A stretch of 64,000 nucleotides of DNA from Ruegeria arenilitoris. Lineage in GTDB: Bacteria > Pseudomonadota > Alphaproteobacteria > Rhodobacterales > Rhodobacteraceae. Under the pieces are notes generated by a model. That model saw only the letters and a list, made by a program, of their open reading frames with translations, was not told the origin of the DNA and ran no database searches. The stretch spans positions 347,652-411,651 of the forward strand of contig NZ_WQHP01000004.1 in NCBI RefSeq assembly GCF_013035315.1. The letters run 5' to 3'. Below are positions 62,535 to 64,000 of the stretch, one piece after another; within the stretch, counting starts at the first letter, position 1, and every line of letters begins with the position of its first letter. The position numbers and the translations under genes are program-made.

Positions 62535-63608
62535 TCACGGCCCCGCCTCGATCGCCTGGATCAGTGCCGACGTAAACTCCTCAGTCGTTGCGGTTCCGCC
62601 AAGGTCGTACGTTGGCTTGCGTTGAAGGGTTTGCGCTACCGCAGTTTCAATTGCCTCAGCCGCGCGTAGCTCATCGAGGTGACGTAGCAGCATGGTCAGC
62701 GACAATATCAATGACGTCGGATTAGCTATTCCCTTATCCGCGATGTCGGGTGCGGAGCCGTGCTGAGCCTGCGCTATGGCGAAGCGAGGGCCAAGGTTCA
62801 GAGATCCCGCGACGCCGAGGCCACCGGACAGCTCTGATGCAAGGTCTGAAAGGATATCGCCAAACATATTTGTTGTTACGATCACACCAAATGCCGCCGG
62901 ATCGCGGACCAAATGCGCGGCCGCAGCGTCAACGAGCAACTCGTCATAGTCGATATTGGGATGCTCGGCAGCCACGGCGCGGCAGCATTCAAGAAACAGT
63001 CCGTCCGAGACACGCATCACATTTGCTTTGTGCACGGCTGTTACCCGGGAAAAGCCGTCCTGTTTGGCATGGCGAAATGCGGCTTCTGCAATGCGCATGG
63101 AAGCATGTCGGGTGATCTTTCGGAACGCGAGTGCGGTGTCGGGGTCAGGCATAAACTCTCCCGGTCCCTGATGCATGTTGCGGTCGGCGTAAAAGCCTTC
63201 GAGGTTTTCGCGCATGACGGTCAGGTGAAACGGTTTAGAGGCTGCCCTGGGAACGCCTTCCCATGTCCGTGCTGGGCGAACATTGGCGTAGAGTTCGAGA
63301 TCCTTGCGCAAGGTGCCGGAGGGATTAAGACCTCCCTCTGCAGCCGGAGGATAAGCGTTGTGGGACACGGGGCCGAGGACTACGCCGTCAGCCTCCTTGG
63401 CAGCGGTGCGGACCGGTTCCGGGATTGTGCTTCCGGTCGCCTCAAGCGCAGCGAAACCGATGTCAGCCTCAGTCACAATTATCGGCCGGTTGCAGATGGG
63501 CGTCACGGCGGCAAGAACACGTTGCGTGGCCGACGATATTTCAGGGCCAATCCCATCCCCGGCGAGAAAAAGGAGTTGAAGCGGAGATACTGTGCTCGGT
63601 TCAGTCAT
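62535..63608 (-). CDS. Isocitrate/isopropylmalate dehydrogenase family protein
   Basis: A 357-aa beta-decarboxylating dehydrogenase. The N-terminus (LLFLAGDGIGPEISSATQRVL), VMRENLEGFYADR, KANVMRVSDGLFLE and the signature VTTNMFGDILSDLASELSGGLG with GSAPDIADKGIANP place it in the LeuB/Icd/tartrate dehydrogenase superfamily. Substrate cannot be decided; it lacks leu neighbours. GGGAG precedes the chosen ATG; an upstream in-frame codon is less likely. Confidence 0.88.
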   Translation of the reverse strand: MTEPSTVSPLQLLFLAGDGIGPEISSATQRVLAAVTPICNRPIIVTEADIGFAALEATGSTIPEPVRTAAKEADGVVLGPVSHNAYPPAAEGGLNPSGTLRKDLELYANVRPARTWEGVPRAASKPFHLTVMRENLEGFYADRNMHQGPGEFMPDPDTALAFRKITRHASMRIAEAAFRHAKQDGFSRVTAVHKANVMRVSDGLFLECCRAVAAEHPNIDYDELLVDAAAAHLVRDPAAFGVIVTTNMFGDILSDLASELSGGLGVAGSLNLGPRFAIAQAQHGSAPDIADKGIANPTSLILSLTMLLRHLDELRAAEAIETAVAQTLQRKPTYDLGGTATTEEFTSALIQAIEAGP

Positions 63609-64000
63609 GAGGATTGCTCCCACGGAGGTTGTTGGCTCTTCGTTAGGTTGGCTCAGTTGATGCGATCCAAGATGGCAATTGGTATCTCATTGAGCAAGGA
63701 CCGGTTAGTCCGCAGAGCCGTCGTTCGGCCAATTTTGCTGAGCGTCTGCTTCGAGCCCAATCCGGAAGCACTTCGGTGCTGATGCTCGCAAATGCAGCAA
63801 TCCGAGCGCCAAAATTGCTAGCCGCGTCGCAGAGAGAAAAGCGGCCGTTCGTTCACGGCGCAGCGAGATTTGCAGCATCTATTTCCGCTCTGCGGACGAA
63901 GCTGCCATTTGGAATATGCTTCGGAATGACTGCTGTCAGCCTAAAGCGACCATTCACAGCTACTTTACGCTATAGTTTGCCCAGTCATACGCTGCGATAG
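63609..64000. other. No recognised gene at the right edge
   Basis: About 390 bp. A weak open frame on the plus strand at 63,776 lacks a ribosome site and family-like features. The stretch CTGCTTCGAGCCCAA (63,747-63,761) recurs at about 62,449, so dispersed repeats may be present. Confidence 0.4.

Noticed and set aside
62328..62669. Plus-strand frame overlapping the dehydrogenase 3' end
   Set aside because: No ribosome site or family features; half of it is antisense to a real gene.
63776..64000. Plus-strand frame at the right edge
   Set aside because: No ribosome site and low-complexity basic composition.

Overview
The window looks like part of an alphaproteobacterial chromosome, most probably a Roseobacter-group member of the Rhodobacterales (Ruegeria-like). 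This rests on gene content and order seen in that group: hisC next to a prephenate dehydrogenase, hisS-hisZ-hisG with a short-form HisG, a B12-dependent ribonucleotide reductase, a DUF1489 gene, a BMP-type purine transporter behind xdhABC, and a GcvT-fused dimethylglycine dehydrogenase-like protein. No database search was possible, so names come from motifs, lengths and synteny.

Region by region. 1-6.8 kb: tyrosine/histidine genes (tyrA, hisC), a class V aminotransferase divergent from an Lrp regulator, an SDR dehydrogenase divergent from an AraC regulator, and rpsD. 6.9-11.5 kb: two poorly characterised genes, class II ribonucleotide reductase nrdJ, and a DUF1489 gene. 11.5-19.3 kb: hisG-hisZ-hisS, slyX, two small exported proteins and dnaE. 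19.6-29 kb: a compact seven-gene operon for purine uptake and xanthine oxidation (xdhABC, an ABC ATPase, two permeases and a BMP substrate-binding protein) ending in a clear terminator. 29.1-36.8 kb: accessory genes, comprising an autotransporter, a membrane-anchored winged-helix/TPR protein divergent from an operon with a Tat-exported metallo-beta-lactamase-fold hydrolase and a COG0523 metallochaperone GTPase, and a secreted protein. 37-50.8 kb: a HlyD/DUF3302 pair in which DUF3302 is frameshifted, FAD oxidoreductases, a DUF938 methyltransferase, a CMD protein, a GcvT-fused amine dehydrogenase, a 2-hydroxyacid dehydrogenase/ggt/FAD-oxidase run, an SH3 protein and a haloalkane dehalogenase.

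From 51,135 a tRNA-Gln(TTG) gene marks the start of a mobile region of about 11 kb ending at 62,159. The last 17 bases of the tRNA occur three times: in the tRNA, inverted at 53,613-53,629, and directly at 62,143-62,159. They cap two nested inverted-repeat structures. The first is an imperfect pair of about 350 bp (51,193-51,544 and 53,280-53,629) around a gene for a 505-aa protein carrying motifs A, B and C of the family A DNA polymerase / T7 RNA polymerase superfamily. The second is a perfect 210-bp pair (53,613-53,822 and 61,950-62,159) around a tyrosine integrase, several microproteins, an HNH-like protein, an AraC regulator and two DUF1254/DUF1214 exported proteins, one fused to an OmpA domain. 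The left repeat also holds the last 22 codons of a second, diverged polymerase gene. This polymerase plus tRNA-3'-end-capped inverted repeat arrangement is the best candidate here for an undescribed system.

Beyond the element come a low-GC gap, an isocitrate/isopropylmalate dehydrogenase family gene and a final stretch without a convincing gene. No rRNA, CRISPR array or phage structural gene was seen.
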